This document shows positions 63,597 through 64,000 of a stretch of DNA of 64,000 bases, piece after piece. Origin of the DNA: Campylobacter concisus. Lineage in GTDB: Bacteria > Campylobacterota > Campylobacteria > Campylobacterales > Campylobacteraceae. The stretch is from positions 744,001 through 808,000 of the forward strand of contig NZ_CP012541.1 in assembly GCF_001298465.1 (NCBI RefSeq), given 5' to 3'. Under the pieces are notes generated by a model, which saw nothing but the letters and a program-made list of their open reading frames with translations, made no database searches and was not told the origin of the DNA. Position 1 is the stretch's first letter. Each line of letters opens with the position of its first letter. A program made the position numbers and the translations under genes.

Positions 63597-64000
63597 TCAT
63601 TGTGCGTAAAAGCCGCTGACCTTACCGGTTAGGTCAATCATGATGTTTTTCATCTGAGTGTAGTGCTCAAGGATGATCTTGTGAGTTTCTCGGCCGATAC
63701 CTGAGTTTTTATAGCCACCAAATGGGCTTCCTGCTGGGATTTGATTATAAGTATTGACCCAGACTCTGCCAGTCTCCATAGACCTTGCAACTCTTAGAGC
63801 TTTTGTGATGTCTTGCGTGAAAATTCCGCCACCTAGACCGTATTCGCTATCATTTACCATTTTGATAAGCTCGGCTTCATCTTTAAATTTGATGACAACG
63901 CCAACTGGTCCAAAAATTTCTTCCTGAGCCACTCTCATATCGTTTGTCACATCAACTAGCAGCGTTGGCTCGACAAATGCGCCCTTGTCGCAACCATTTG
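63597..64000 (-). CDS. Aldehyde dehydrogenase, C-terminal part
   Basis: 134 codons are inside the window, open at the right edge. [20 protein letters not shown] and [13 protein letters not shown] with [15 protein letters not shown] are the NAD-dependent aldehyde dehydrogenase C-terminal pattern, followed by [28 protein letters not shown]. The last motif resembles ALDH class Aldh2/betaine-aldehyde type enzymes. The catalytic Cys and Glu lie outside the window, so substrate cannot be inferred. Confidence 0.93.
   Translation of the reverse strand, partial: NGCDKGAFVEPTLLVDVTNDMRVAQEEIFGPVGVVIKFKDEAELIKMVNDSEYGLGGGIFTQDITKALRVARSMETGRVWVNTYNQIPAGSPFGGYKNSGIGRETHKIILEHYTQMKNIMIDLTGKVSGFYAQ

Noticed and set aside
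1..64000. CRISPR arrays, insertion sequences, prophage genes, tRNA or rRNA
   Set aside because: No regularly spaced repeats, transposase or phage frames or tRNA-like cloverleafs were seen in any gap; long poly-G tracts typical of Campylobacter phase variation are also absent.

Overview
The window is a gene-dense stretch of chromosome from an epsilonproteobacterium, almost certainly a Campylobacter of the C. concisus/curvus type. Evidence: A+T-rich DNA of roughly 60% by eye, heavy AAA/TTT/AAT codon use, many ATGA and TTGA start/stop overlaps, extended -10 promoters without clear -35 boxes, and typical epsilon gene sets (cbpA-hspR-kef next to htrA, racRS, a Csd3/Pgp3-type M23 peptidase, a PgbA-like protein, a UbiD-family decarboxylase). 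The species name is inference. No tRNA, rRNA, CRISPR array, insertion sequence or prophage was seen; this is mostly core genome.

Layout. 1-1125 (minus): a secreted protein cut by the window start and a degenerate uracil-DNA-glycosylase-like protein. 1248-6610 (plus): rpmH, rnpA, yidD, yidC, jag, mnmE, mdaB (ribosome/RNase P, membrane protein insertion, tRNA modification). 6884-13001: purL, a Clp-fold protease, a TerB/J-domain protein, a secreted protein and purH. 13082-16023: periplasmic MsrAB, then a DUF2249 / heme-copper-like membrane protein / DUF59 trio. 16090-20862 (minus): ftsZ, ftsA, ppiD and a class II aldolase. 20990-24634: rsmH, an FtsL-like protein and a FUSC transporter in two overlapping frames. 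24739-30397: a tightly coupled six-gene operon (class IV aminotransferase, DUF523, membrane protein, NlpC/P60+M15 lipoprotein, Pif1 helicase, periplasmic protein). 30424-34892: lolA, secA and a LolC/E-type permease (cell envelope export). 34995-43407: Kef antiporter, hspR and cbpA (minus), then htrA, racR, racS and a frameshifted NhaP-type antiporter, together a stress and ion-homeostasis block. 43590-54394: metY, a HAD phosphatase, small conserved genes, polyprenyl synthase, hemA, proS, fxsA, hemC and ubiD (heme, quinone and tRNA charging). 54539-64000: ppk, a Nudix hydrolase, mgtE, pgp3, a PgbA-like protein, YihY, an amber-interrupted gene, a metallophosphatase and the C-terminal part of an aldehyde dehydrogenase.

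Less obvious content: rnpA has no ATG/GTG/TTG start and seems to begin at ATT inside rpmH; a near-consensus HspR operator (HAIR) overlies the cbpA promoter; three genes are broken or split (poly-T frameshift in the antiporter, in-frame TAG at 61981-61983, two-frame FUSC transporter); a 26-residue membrane peptide gene sits beside the Nudix gene. I found no clearly new multi-gene system; the broken genes, the ATT start and the peptidoglycan hydrolase fusion are the best leads.
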